Shown: in pieces, positions 46,150-55,829 of the stretch
Numbering within the stretch: the stretch's first letter is position 1
Layout of the letters: each line of letters begins with the position of its first letter
NCBI RefSeq assembly: GCF_013373865.1
Contig: NC_050472.1
Location: 15,512,360 to 15,576,359 of the forward strand
From: Monomorium pharaonis
Lineage: Eukaryota > Arthropoda > Insecta > Hymenoptera > Formicidae
Direction: 5' to 3'
DNA length: 64,000 nucleotides
Notes under the pieces: model-generated
What the model was told of the DNA's origin: nothing
Seen by the model: only the letters and a program-made list of their open reading frames with translations
Databases searched by the model: none
Program-made: the position numbers and the translations under genes

Positions 46150-46935
46150 TCTTTTTAATGTCCTTCAGATATTTATTTAAGAAGGTTTGATTTTGCACGG
46201 TACCTTTTAAACATCTGTAGTAATTTATTATTCCTAAGAATCCACGAAATTCAACAAGTGTTTTTGGGTATTCCAGAATTGTTTTTACCTTATCTGGTAC
46301 AAGTTGAATCTTTCTCCTGGATACAAGGTATCTCAGTAATTCAACGTGCTCTTTCCCAAAAACGCATTTTGGTTCATTAATGATAATGCCTGTTGCTACT
46401 AACTTTCTGAATATTGTTTGTAGGTGTTCTCAATGCTGTTCCTCCATCTCTGTCGTCCACATAGCAGTATATGTAGTTAAAACCTTGAAAAATGGAGTTA
46501 ATAAACCTTTGAAAGGTTTCAGCTGCATTTTCAGGCCGAATGGCATTGCTAACAACTTGAAAACCCCGAATGCTATAGTGATGGCTGTCTTTGGTACATT
46601 TTTTTCCACGGCTGGAATATGGTAGTAGGCTTTTTCTAAGTCAGTCGTTGAAAAGATGTGTTTGTTATGTAAGACGTGCGTGAAGTGATGAATGTGCCTC
46701 AACGGGTATCGATCTGGAATCGTTATGGCATTCAATTTTTAATAATTTCCGTAAGGTTTTTTGGTATCTTTTTAGGAACATATGTAGAGGTGCAGCCCTT
46801 GGGTTGTGAGATGGCTTGTAAATATCGGCCTCTTTGAGATACATGAATCTTTTGCAATGCGCAGAACGCTTTTTTGGCGTTAGCCGACGGTACGTTTAAG
46901 CTACTCGTTCTTCTGTCTGAATATGATGATGTACT
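46150..46935 (-). pseudogene. gypsy reverse transcriptase fragment
   Basis: The minus frame 46430-46735 reads LNAITIPDRYPLRHI-type sequence, IFSTTDLEKAYYHIP (motif A with its Asp), PKTAITIAFGVFKLLAMPFG and a degraded remainder in which the YIDD box is not intact. Typical of Ty3/gypsy RT; many changes. Confidence 0.82.
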
Positions 46936-46949
46936 TTACTCTTTAATGA

Positions 46950-47410
46950 AAGCGACAATGATGGTTTGATTAGGCATGGATATTCAGCCAAGAGTTGGTG
47001 ATATTGCGAATCATTTCACAGTCTGGATTGAGATATATGGTTTATCGGATAACCGTTTTTTTACTTGCATCCTTATTAGGTTATTTTGCAGCCATCGTTT
47101 TCGTAAATTCGATTTGTATAGAAAATCAGTCCAAATGATTGGCATTTTGCATGGCAACGTCTGTCACGCAAAATGTCCAGCTCAGCAGTTTCGTTAATCC
47201 AAGGTCGAGAATGAGAACTCTCTCTCTCTATCTCTCTCTCTCTCTCTGTCTCTGTCTCTCTCTCTGTCTCTCTCTCTCTCTCTCTGTGTGTAGGTCTTGA
47301 TTGGCATTTGATTGACCGTGCATAACTGAATTGGTGAGTGTCCGATCACTTTATTTGTTCGTTTCTTTGGTATTATTGGTACGTCGACGCTGGTATTCAC
47401 TAAGTAACGT
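46950..47410 (-). pseudogene. gypsy protease region
   Basis: The frame 47194-47400 starts NTSVDVPIIPKKRTNKV, the retropepsin region, with the usual D-T/S-G-A replaced by N-T-S-V. After a (CT)n interruption it continues LDLGLTKLLSWTFCV. Catalytically dead. Confidence 0.7.
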
Positions 47411-48014
47411 AGTTTGTTTTTTTTTTATTCACGACGTGGAGCCTGTGTTGTGGGTTTCTGTCAGTGAGGGCTCCTACTGCTGCCAGTCTCTAGATTTTTC
47501 CCATTTCGCCAATGGGTATTCAGCGTTGCATGGCTGAAGGCATTTCCACGTCTTTTCCTTAAATTTTCTTTGGTAATAGCAAATTTCAGATTTATTTCCA
47601 GAAGCGGATCTTATTCTGCTACTTGACTTATTTCTATGTCCGCCCTTACCCTGCATCTACTCCTCTCACCCAAAGTTGTGACAGCCTTGGTCAATTCCAT
47701 GACCTGTTTCTTTAATTATTATAGTATGTCGCTTTGTTGGTTATTTGTGAAATTAACTACTATATTACTCACTGATTGCTCACCTTGCTCGTGTGCTTTA
47801 TCTGCACAAGTGGCCAATTTGTCTAGGCTAATTTTATCTAACAAGGGAACCTTACGGGTCATGGATCATAGATTGTTTTCATACTTATAGGATTTGAAGA
47901 TCATTACCCGGACTTCAATTTCCTAAAGCAGTACGATGCGCTTCTCAAAAATACTCAAGAAAATTGATTTTGAAAATTTCCGATATCTTTAAGTACAGAA
48001 AATTTTAATCTATT

Positions 48015-48090
48015 GTCAGAGCCGCTCGTAGCCGAGCGCACAGAGCTCTAGTTTCGTAAGCGCGGAGTCGCTGGTTCGATTTTTGCTGGC
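48015..48090 (+). other. tRNA-like segment, left arm of element C
   Basis: GTCAGAGCCGCTCGTAGCCG with a perfect GCTC/GAGC D-arm, A-box TAGCCGAGCG, loop-like GTTTCGTAAGC, B-box GGTTCGATTT. Confidence 0.72.
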
Positions 48091-48642
48091 CCCAATTTTT
48101 TTTTAATAAGTCAATGCAGTTTTTTTTTAATCCTATATTTTAACATTTATCAAATTGAAATGCTAATTAATTATTAAATATTCATTTGTTTTTAAATAAA
48201 AATTAACATCTCTTTATTTTTATTTAACGCTAAAGTACGAATAGCACAGCATCTGGTCTCTCAGAACCCTTACTTCTTCTACTTTTTGCAAGGCTGTTCT
48301 TTGTTCACGACTAGATGCGAAAGAATGGGGATCGATCAGGATCGACTTACGATAAACTCGACTTGTAAACTCCGACTAACGTGTTAAAGATGCAGTGTAA
48401 AATGTAAGCGATAAAATAACTGAATATTATTTGTACATATTATTTTTGCATTTAACAATAAGACGTTTTCCATTTTTGTACCGAATTTTAATTTATTATA
48501 AATATTCGCATTTTCAAGCAAATGGCAATTAAAAATAAAAAGATGTTAATTTTTATATTTAATATTTAATTAACATTTCAATTTGATAAATGTTAAGATA
48601 TAGGATTAAAAATCTCCATTGACTTATTAAAAAAAAATCGGG

Positions 48643-48712
48643 GCCAGAGCGAGAATCAAACCAGCGACTTCGCGCTTACTAAACTAGAGCTCTATGCGCA
48701 AGGGGTTCTGAC
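48643..48712 (-). other. tRNA-like segment, right arm of element C
   Basis: The minus strand keeps GTCAGAACCCCTTG at its start and GGTTTGATTCTCGC (degenerate B-box) at its end. It is shorter by a few bases around the D-arm. Confidence 0.62.
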
Positions 48713-49130
48713 GATAGGTCAAAATTTTCTGTATTTAAATATCGGAAATCTTCAAAATCGATTTTCTCGAGTATTTTTGAGAAGCGCATCGTACTGCTTT
48801 AGAAAATTGATGTCCGGGTACTGATCTTTAAATCCTATAAGTATGAAAAAAATCGATGACCCATGACCCGTAAGGTCCCCTTGTATGACTGAGAGCAGTT
48901 CTTGGATCCAAGAAGATAGTCTATGTAGTCACAACGTGCGGGTTATGCTATCTGTATTAGTTTCAGTCAGGTTCCGCACCACTTTTAATAGGATGGAGCA
49001 TGCCTTGTCACCAAATTCCATTTTGTCGAATAGGGTCCGCAGCTGTTTTTCTAGACCAAGCCTGTTCAAACTTAGCTCGCGAGTTGAACACGCTTCCATT
49101 TCTCCGTTTTTTTGAGAAAGTAAGGTGGAG

Positions 49131-50455
49131 AAAACAAAAAAGATGAGTGCTTTTGTGACAAAGGAATAGGCGCTTTAATATCTATCCTTTTTTTTATCTA
49201 TTCGCCATTTCACTTTATCGAGAAGGTAGAGAGGTGGAAGCGCGAGGCCTGCTCTAGAGAGTTTGAAAAAATGTTTGATTAGCGTAGTTATCGAATGTTC
49301 GATTTTCGTACTTATCAGAGGATTTCCATTACATCGGCTATTGTAAGCATTGTTTTCTCGTCCAGATGTCGTACATACGCGCACAGGAATGCCTGGTCAT
49401 ATGAAGTTAGCTGTATTCCAGGATTTCTATAGTGCATGTAACGTATTCTGTATAGAAATAGGAACGCAGCTAACTTAACATGGTCAGATATTCTTATCCA
49501 TGTATGTACAACAGCACTGTATTTAATATTGTCAGACCTCACTCGGTAGACGGTTTCACTTTCCAAGGATACAAACCAAAACCTTGAGCGATTGTGCGAG
49601 CTTAACGTTCCTAAATTCGTTTACTTGAACTTGCACGTAATGCGCCGGTTGTTCTTGAAAGGCCGAGTCTTACCTGCTGATGCTTTCTCCATCATGCTGT
49701 CCTTCGCTTCCGGATGGTGTGTACTCCGCGCTGGAGTCCTCCTTGGATTTGTCTTTTTAGATGTTGACGACTCGCGTGTCAGCGAATGGTGTAGAGACAT
49801 GTTCTCAACAATCGCTCGAATATCCCATGGCGATACTTAACCCACAACTTGAAATCGTGTCAGGGCCACCAGTATTTTATGTGGCAGTGCTCTCGGTATT
49901 TTGGCTTCTCCGAAGTCTTTGTGTCTGAAAGATGGGAAGGAAAAATTTCCGATGTACTCAAACCAACTTTTAATGTTACTGAAACAAGAAAAATTTAATT
50001 TCTTTGCGTGTTTATATAGAATATGTTACATACATTGTAGAAATTTTGGAATGCAGCTAACTTTATATAGCCAGACATTCCTATCCGCGTGTGTACAAGA
50101 GAAACTACTAGAATCGGGATGACAGAGCTATCAGGCACTAAACTAAATTAGATAAATCTCTTTCATCAGGACCTGCTGGTGCCATCTTTCTGCTCTTGAT
50201 CAGACGGTGCGCCTGTATTCCCGACCGCCTAATGATGTCGCATTAGACGTTACAATTTTTCTACAGATTCTATAATAAGCTGCATTAATCGGATTCTAAC
50301 TTTTGATTCGTCCGATATTTTTGATCTATTCAGTACATTTTGGATAGCTTCGTATATTTTCGAAAAATAAGCATGGTCGTTTTCGCTGCACTTCTAGACT
50401 AGTTAGAATAAATTAATACATTTTTTTTATTTTAAATTACTTGGAGTGCATACAT
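49131..50455. other. Inverted pair of related small frames; origin unknown
   Basis: The minus frame 49315-49566 and plus frame 49901-50122 share LYRI-Y-H-RN-G-QLT-Y-Q-FL, and about 95 bases of DNA (49378-49473 against about 49998-50100) are inverted copies. A minus-strand stretch at 49640-49800 (KKTNPRRTPARSTHH) looks coding-like but hits a stop. I do not recognise the family. It lies immediately upstream of the gypsy gag, so it may belong to another element. Confidence 0.4.
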
Positions 50456-50462
50456 ATACATT

Positions 50463-51507
50463 TTTGGATGAATTACACAGGCAACACAAAAAAAGTATCT
50501 TGCGCCTTGAACCAGACTAATTGTAAGTTATTTCCATGTATTTTAATTCGCTAAAAACGAATCTAATATCAGTTTTGTTTTATCGCATTTTGGTTTTTTT
50601 TAATCTCAAAAACTTTAGAAAACTATAAAATCTGGAATTTCTGACTTTTACTCCTACAAACATTAAATTTTATGATCCAATATATTTTAACTAACAATTT
50701 TTAATCTTAGGACTCTCCAATAAATTCTCTACGACTTGATAACCTATTAATAGCAAACTCTATTATCTCGTAACTTTGGGGATTTAATGCAAATGACGAG
50801 AAAAATTCTAATTTAATAATGTAAATTTGACATTATTTAACTCAATAGCTGCATGAACTTTTAAATTTCCAATTACACTTTCATAACCTGTCTAAAACGA
50901 ATCTTATAACCCTACAACTCCGTATTCTTCAGTAGCAAATCCTAAAACTCTATAATTTTCTAGGAATTTTTCAACTGCATATGTTTAGAGCATAACTCAT
51001 GATTGTTTGTATTTGCATCGAATGATCTATGAAGTGAATTCCTTTTACGCTTTTTACCCTTTACAATTTTTTCTTTCTTTAACATCCAACAGAAGTCAGC
51101 CATCGTATTCTCGTCTCACTTGTCTTGGTAACGACATTTTAATTTTTAATGGAATCTTGATGGAATTGTTCTCCTTGTTCTTCAATATAATCTCTAAGAT
51201 TTTGTGGGAAGTAATTGAGATGTGAATGAAGAAAGTGTAGCTTGAGATTTTATTAAACACTAATGCGTGGAAGTTTTTTATATCAGCTACTATGTCTCTA
51301 TAGTCTTCATGTCATGAGGCATTTATTGGAGGATCCTTGGGAGATTACAAATGGTTAGTTAAAATATATTGAATCACAAAGTTTCATGTTTGTGGGAGTA
51401 AAAATCGGAAATCCCAGTTTTATGGCTTTTTAAAGTGGTTTTTAAGATTAGGAAAAACTGAGATGTTATGGAACAAAACTGACATTAGATTCGTTTTTTG
51501 CGGGTCA
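50463..51507 (-). mobile_element. Inverted-repeat element with fragment of an unnamed protein family
   Basis: The arms (about 50534-50710 and 51335-51507) are inverted copies (AAAACGAATCTAAT, CAATATATTTTAACTAAC). The left terminus ACACAAAAAAAGT matches the ends of the 55.8-kb element. The minus strand codes HFLHSHLNYFPQNLRDYIEE and QGEQFHQDS before a stop. The right terminus is replaced by the dispersed repeat at 51508. Confidence 0.72.
51060..51330 (-). pseudogene. Fragment of an uncharacterised transposon-borne protein
   Basis: It contains INLKLHFLHSHLNYFPQNL-like sequence (the leading Ile codon is broken) followed by RDYIEEQGEQFHQDS. I recognise this motif run (FLHSHLxxFPxNLxD, EEQGExFHQD) from predicted insect proteins without a described function. 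Upstream, frame-shifted, IVADIKNFHALV continues the similarity. Truncated by TAA near 51137. Confidence 0.65.
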
Positions 51508-51915
51508 AAATATACTGCACTGACAAAAAAAAAAAAATTTTTTTTTGACCGATTTTTAGGCAAGTGATGCAACTTTGCGAAAAATCATCCAAATTACATG
51601 TACTTCTTTTTAAATTAAAGGGCAAAGACTCTACTTTGAGAATCCCTACGCGAAAGTTTGATTTTTTAAGTGTAAACTTTTTGTATCGCATGAAAACCAA
51701 ACACGTTTTTTTTTAATTAAAAAAAGTAAAAGTTTGTTATCATTTTGCACAAGTTTCTCGTTAAAATCTGGTTAATATTAATTCAGATTTTTAAAGTTCA
51801 TTTTTTTCTAAGCAATTTAAAAAAAAACCATGTCGATACGACGTTTTTTGTTGATTGCACACCAGTTTGAAATTTGCACTGCATTTTAGAGTATTTTAGC
51901 GAATAAATACGGTAT
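51508..51915 (-). repeat. Dispersed repeat, copy 2
   Basis: Inverted relative of 20565-20990, beginning CACTGACAAAAAA and ending near GAATAAATACGGTATTTT. Non-coding. Confidence 0.75.
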
Positions 51916-52413
51916 TTTTTGAATATCATAAATTTTGAGTATCAATATGATATTGCACATTGATTTTATTCGTGTTTAACTCAATCATACCGCCGTCATC
52001 AAAGTGACCCGATGTGCACCACGTGGAGAATGACGATCGGATTTTGTACATCATGTGGCTCTGAAATTTATCGGTGGAAATTTGTACTTACTGATCTGAA
52101 TATAACGGATAGCTGGCGCACCAATTTCACTGAAGTCAACAGAAGATTACATTTATTTATACTCATGTGACGGATTAGAACGGACTTATAAACTAATTAG
52201 ACGGATTAGACGGATAAAGAAGATTACATTCATTTATACTCATTAGACAATTGCCCACGGTGCTATTAGACACGAAACATTGCGTACCGTTCAATTGCGC
52301 ACCGTTCACTTGCACACCGTTCAATTGCACACCGTTCAATTGCACACCGTTCAGTTGGATATAAAAAGAAACGGATACATACACACATGCGGGCGCGCTT
52401 ACACACACATACG

Positions 52414-52462
<49 letters not shown>

Positions 52463-52740
52463 GAGGGCGGTGCAGGAGTGCTGTCGGCCCTTCTCCCGCA
52501 CCCACCCAGTTGGTAGGGTGCCCTCGGCATAGCTATTTCTCACTGTGTCCAAGTGCGGTGTGCAAATGAACGGTGTGCAAAATATCGTGTCCAGAAGCAT
52601 CGTGTGCAAATGCACCGCTCCTGTTTCTGTTAGCACTATTACGTCTTACTTCTCTAAACCTTCTCAAAATTCATAATCCTTATTCTTTAAACCTGCTACA
52701 TTTTAAAATGCTATATTATATCATTCCTAGCTTTACGTTT
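51916..52740. repeat. 15-bp minisatellite, CA/CG microsatellite; no gene
   Basis: At about 52287-52361 five copies of CACACCGTTCAATTG follow one another with small changes; single CGGTGTGCAAAT-like inverted relatives occur at 52555-52590. A CA run and a (CG)n run follow at 52405-52462, then a GC-rich block like the one after the CA/CG tract at 6.45 kb (shared GGTGC and AGGGTGCCCT motifs). Minus-strand frames with repeated LNGVQ are products of the minisatellite. Confidence 0.75.
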
Positions 52741-54170
52741 CTTTATTCTTCATAACCCCCCATATTTCTCACTTTTCTTTTTTTTCTCTGCCTTTTCCCC
52801 GTCTCCTTTCTCTTCTTAATTCCTTCTGCCTTCTTTTCTCCCCTTACTCTCCCCGCACAAATTCTACCTCCATTTCCTTTATTTGTACTGTCTTACTTTT
52901 CTTTCTTTCTTTGTTCCCTCTCCTGCCATCTCACAACTTTCCCCTTCTTTTATAACCACCATGTACAATCTATCCATAACTTTTCCTGTCTTACTTTCTT
53001 TTACCTTTCATTTCTTGCTATTCTTCTTACCTTCTACCTGATTCTTCTTTTCTCCCACATGAGTTCATTATCTAACCATATTTCCCTTCCCTTCAATTTT
53101 CACCTATTTTCTATAATTTTCTTTTTGTCCTCCTTGCTACCTACCTTAACTACTATTATTCCTACTTTGCTTGTTCTTTCTGACTCTACCTGTCTTATTT
53201 CTTCTATCTTTTACACCTATCTTTTTCATTACTCCTTTTATTTTTTCTTTCCTATTTTCTTCCCCCTCTCTTAATTCTTTAATCATCTCACGATGTTCCT
53301 TTTCTTTTTTCTTTTCTTCTTCATTATATATCTTTCCAGATTCCACATCTTTTTTCCCATTTTTTTATCCCTCTTACCTCTCTGTCCGTCATCTCCCTCC
53401 TCTCCTTTCCTTTTCTTTCTTTCCACCGCCTTTGTTCCACTTCTCCTTAGTCCCTCTATTTCTCGTTCCAGTCTTTTTATCTTTTTTTTCATCTCCTCTC
53501 TTTTCTTCTTCCACTCTTCTTTTCTTTTCTTTATTTCATCTTTCATTTTTTAAAACTCTACTCTTACTATTTTTTTCTGCTCTCCTGTTACTTCTCTAAT
53601 TTCTTTGCTTACATTTCTTAACCCCTCCTAATTCTCTCCTTATCTCATTCATTATCATCTTCCAGTCTCCTTCTTTTCTTTCCGGTGATCTAGCCATTTT
53701 CTTACTCCTTTTAAATATATCTGCTAACCCAGCTTCTCTCTCTAACACCTCTCCTAACAACTCTTTTTCTCTTTGCGCGCTCTTTTATACTATCTGCTAT
53801 GCTGTCGAACCTTACTTTACCTGAACTCTCTTTATCGTCGCTCATCTCTGTATTACCTACTCTATGTCTGTTCTCCTATCTTCCTATTTGCCTTTCTATC
53901 TCATTACTCACTGCCTATTCTTCTCGATTCCGCTCACCTACACGTCTCCCGTCCCCCTCCTGTCAATCTAACCTCTATTTCTGCCTAAGCTATTTTCTTT
54001 TCTCCGCTCCTTGATTCTAACTTCTCTTTATTCCCTTAAATTATAGTCCTTTACTAACTATCCTTTTCTATCTTCTCGTATTTACACTCCATTCTCTCGC
54101 TCAGATTTACACACCACTCAGTATCACTCACTCTTACAATATCTTTGACAACTTTTTCCTAACCGACTGG
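52741..54170 (-). mobile_element. Pyrimidine-rich LINE fragment with ORF1-like coding
   Basis: Minus frames 53283-53546 (KDEIKKRKEEWKKKREEMKK, IKRLEREIEGLRR) and 53146-53346 (EREMIKELREGEE-type, after one shift), preceded by LADIFKRSKKMARSPERK at about 53700. These form a charged coiled coil as in LINE ORF1 proteins. Several stops. It is the clearest of the four pyrimidine-rich tracts. Confidence 0.55.
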
Positions 54171-54465
54171 AAGCGGAAGTTCCATGTATATTAATATATA
54201 ACATATTATAATTGATGAACTATTTTATTGCAATTTGGGCATTCCAAGTTTTTGTTAAATTTTAGCTGCATATATTTTTTAATACATTAAATCATTATTG
54301 CATATATTTTTGGATGCATTAAATGTTTATTACTGCATATAATTGTTGAGTAATTCCATTTTTCACAAATAATTTTTGAAAATTTTGTAGATATTAGTCT
54401 TGAGGCTTTTGGGGCCATTGATTTTATTATTATGAAAAGCTTCCAATAAAATTTTACTTATTCAT

Positions 54466-55092
54466 AGGAAGATAGACAGGATTAAGGTGAACATAGAAAT
54501 TCACCATAGTTTTGGGATATCTTCAATGATAGCTGAGATATTAATTTTTTAAATTGTATGAATGAGAGCGCGCCGAGCGAAGCACCGAGCCGCTCGAGCT
54601 ATAGCACGGTTTATTGTGTCAAGCATAGACATAGTAAGTATAGACTGAGCATTCATTGTATAAGCGCTGATGCATACGAAAAAAAAGACAAAAAAAATAT
54701 AAGATGAGTTTTTTTTCTTTTTTTTTTTATACCAGAAAAGTGGGAGAAAGAAACTCATCTTACATATCTTTTATCTTTCTTTTCGTATGCATCACGCTTA
54801 TACAATAAATGCCTGGTCTATACTACGTATTATGTTTATAGTGTCAAGCATTAACTGCTGGTGGCGGGGGAGAGGTGAGAAAAAGGGCGCCATTGCTTGT
54901 TCTTTGCCACGCTTCCTCCCCCCCCCCCCCCGCCACCGGCAGCCAATGCTTAACACCATGTTATAGCTTGAGCGGCTCGGCGTGCTGTTATTCGTACAAT
55001 TTGAAAAATTAATATTTTGGCTATTATTAGAGATATTTCAAAACTATGGATTTTTATGTTTACCTCGACCCCGTCTATCTTCCTACAAATAA
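54466..55092. mobile_element. Nested inverted-repeat element
   Basis: The outer arms of about 140 bases (GGAAGATAGACAGGATTAAG against its complement at 55070-55092; GAGCGCGCCGAGC near 54566 against GGCTCGGCGTGC near 54976) enclose two further inverted repeats: 54639-54828 (GTATAGACTGAGCATT / CTGGTCTATAC) and 54848-54950 (CTGGTGGCGGGGG / CCCGCCACCGGCAG). Subterminal sequence is related to the MITE at 58064-58478. No gene. Confidence 0.7.
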
Positions 55093-55180
55093 TGCACAAA
55101 GCTTCGATTTCATCCTATATATAGTAAAACTGAAAAAGAAAGTTTTGATTTTTCTTTGATTTTTGTATCAAAAATTATAT

Positions 55181-55783
55181 TGTAACTACAACGTAGTTGT
55201 ACTACGTTGCAGTACTACCCGAACTACAACGTAAGTGACGAAAGACGTTGCGAAAGAGGTCATTGTTTGTAACGCCTTTGGAATCTGCAGTGCTCGCGGA
55301 AGTTCCTGCTAACTTCCGTGATCTCGCAAAATTTGATGTGTAACAGCCCGAACGCAGTTCCGCATCGACCTAAATAAAGACCTTACGCGGCACAAATAAA
55401 CCGCGAGACTACCGCGTACTAATGTCGAAGCCCGCGGAAGTTGCTTAACGCATTCAGTCACTGACCTCTCAAATCGCGCTAAGCTAACAAGTCAACGGGC
55501 TATATATGCCGCAGTGATCGGGCGGAGAGTAACAACAGCACGACGAGACTACGTCGGTTTACTATACGCCTTATCGCGAGTGTCAAATAATACTGTTACG
55601 CACAACACAGCTGATTATTGCCTAAGTCAAGAATAAAAGAACGAGAACTGGACAAGTAAGAAGCATCTTTTCAATTAACCCCACGAGCCGCATCCTCTCC
55701 TTTTCGGGTCCTAGCCCCTAAGGCGGGACAAACTAACGATTTCCTACGGAAAGAACTTTCGTTTCAAACAAACAGACATAACA
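55181..55783 (+). mobile_element. Solo LTR, 603 bp
   Basis: TGTAAC ... ATAACA ends with ATAT on both sides (55177-55180, 55784-55787). GC-rich, with a CTATATATGCCGCAG promoter-like site near 55500 and AATAAA near 55633. Hairpins occur here too (ACGTAGT/ACTACGT, CGGAAGT/ACTTCCG). No internal region. Confidence 0.68.
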
Positions 55784-55829
55784 ATATGTATTAAAATAAA
55801 ATTAAGTAATGATTAATGCATATAGGCTT

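Larger units (their letters stand above)
47841..48883. mobile_element. TA-flanked element C with tRNA-like inverted repeats
   Basis: 1043 bp, in gypsy gag, TA at 47839-47840 and 48884-48885, ends ACAAGGGAACCTTACGGG and CCGTAAGGTCCCCTTG. It is the inverted-orientation twin of element B: its right arm shares the AAGGGGTTCTGAC variant with B's left arm, and its left arm matches B's right arm. Confidence 0.9.
42860..49130 (-). mobile_element. Broken Ty3/gypsy retrotransposon with two insertions
   Basis: On the minus strand the order gag (49.1-47.5 kb), protease, RT, RNase H, integrase (to 42.9 kb) is recognisable in pieces with many stops and shifts. A foldback element (43861-45480) sits in the integrase N-terminal part. 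Element C (47841-48883) sits in gag. A (CT)n tract at 47219-47290 disrupts the protease region. The element lies antisense within the TBL3 intron. Confidence 0.88.
47480..49130 (-). pseudogene. gypsy gag fragment, split by element C
   Basis: Bases 48886-49130 read LRTLFDKMEFGDKACS and VVRNLTETNTD. After element C, 47640-47838 reads DKISLDKLATCADKA, ending near MELTKAVTTLG. That order is the C-terminal part of the capsid of gypsy Gag proteins common in insects. Omitting element C and one TA copy brings the two parts back into the same frame. The N-terminal part of gag is not identified. Confidence 0.75.

Noticed and set aside
47194..47400. Arg/Glu/Asp repeat protein
   Set aside because: The RERERD run is the (CT)n microsatellite inside the gypsy protease remnant; only the first third is meaningful.
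52287..52361. Possible CRISPR-like array
   Set aside because: Units are contiguous 15-mers without spacers, in a eukaryotic context.
52193..52636. 147-codon frame with repeated LNGVQ
   Set aside because: The repetitive peptide is the 15-bp minisatellite and the CA run translated.
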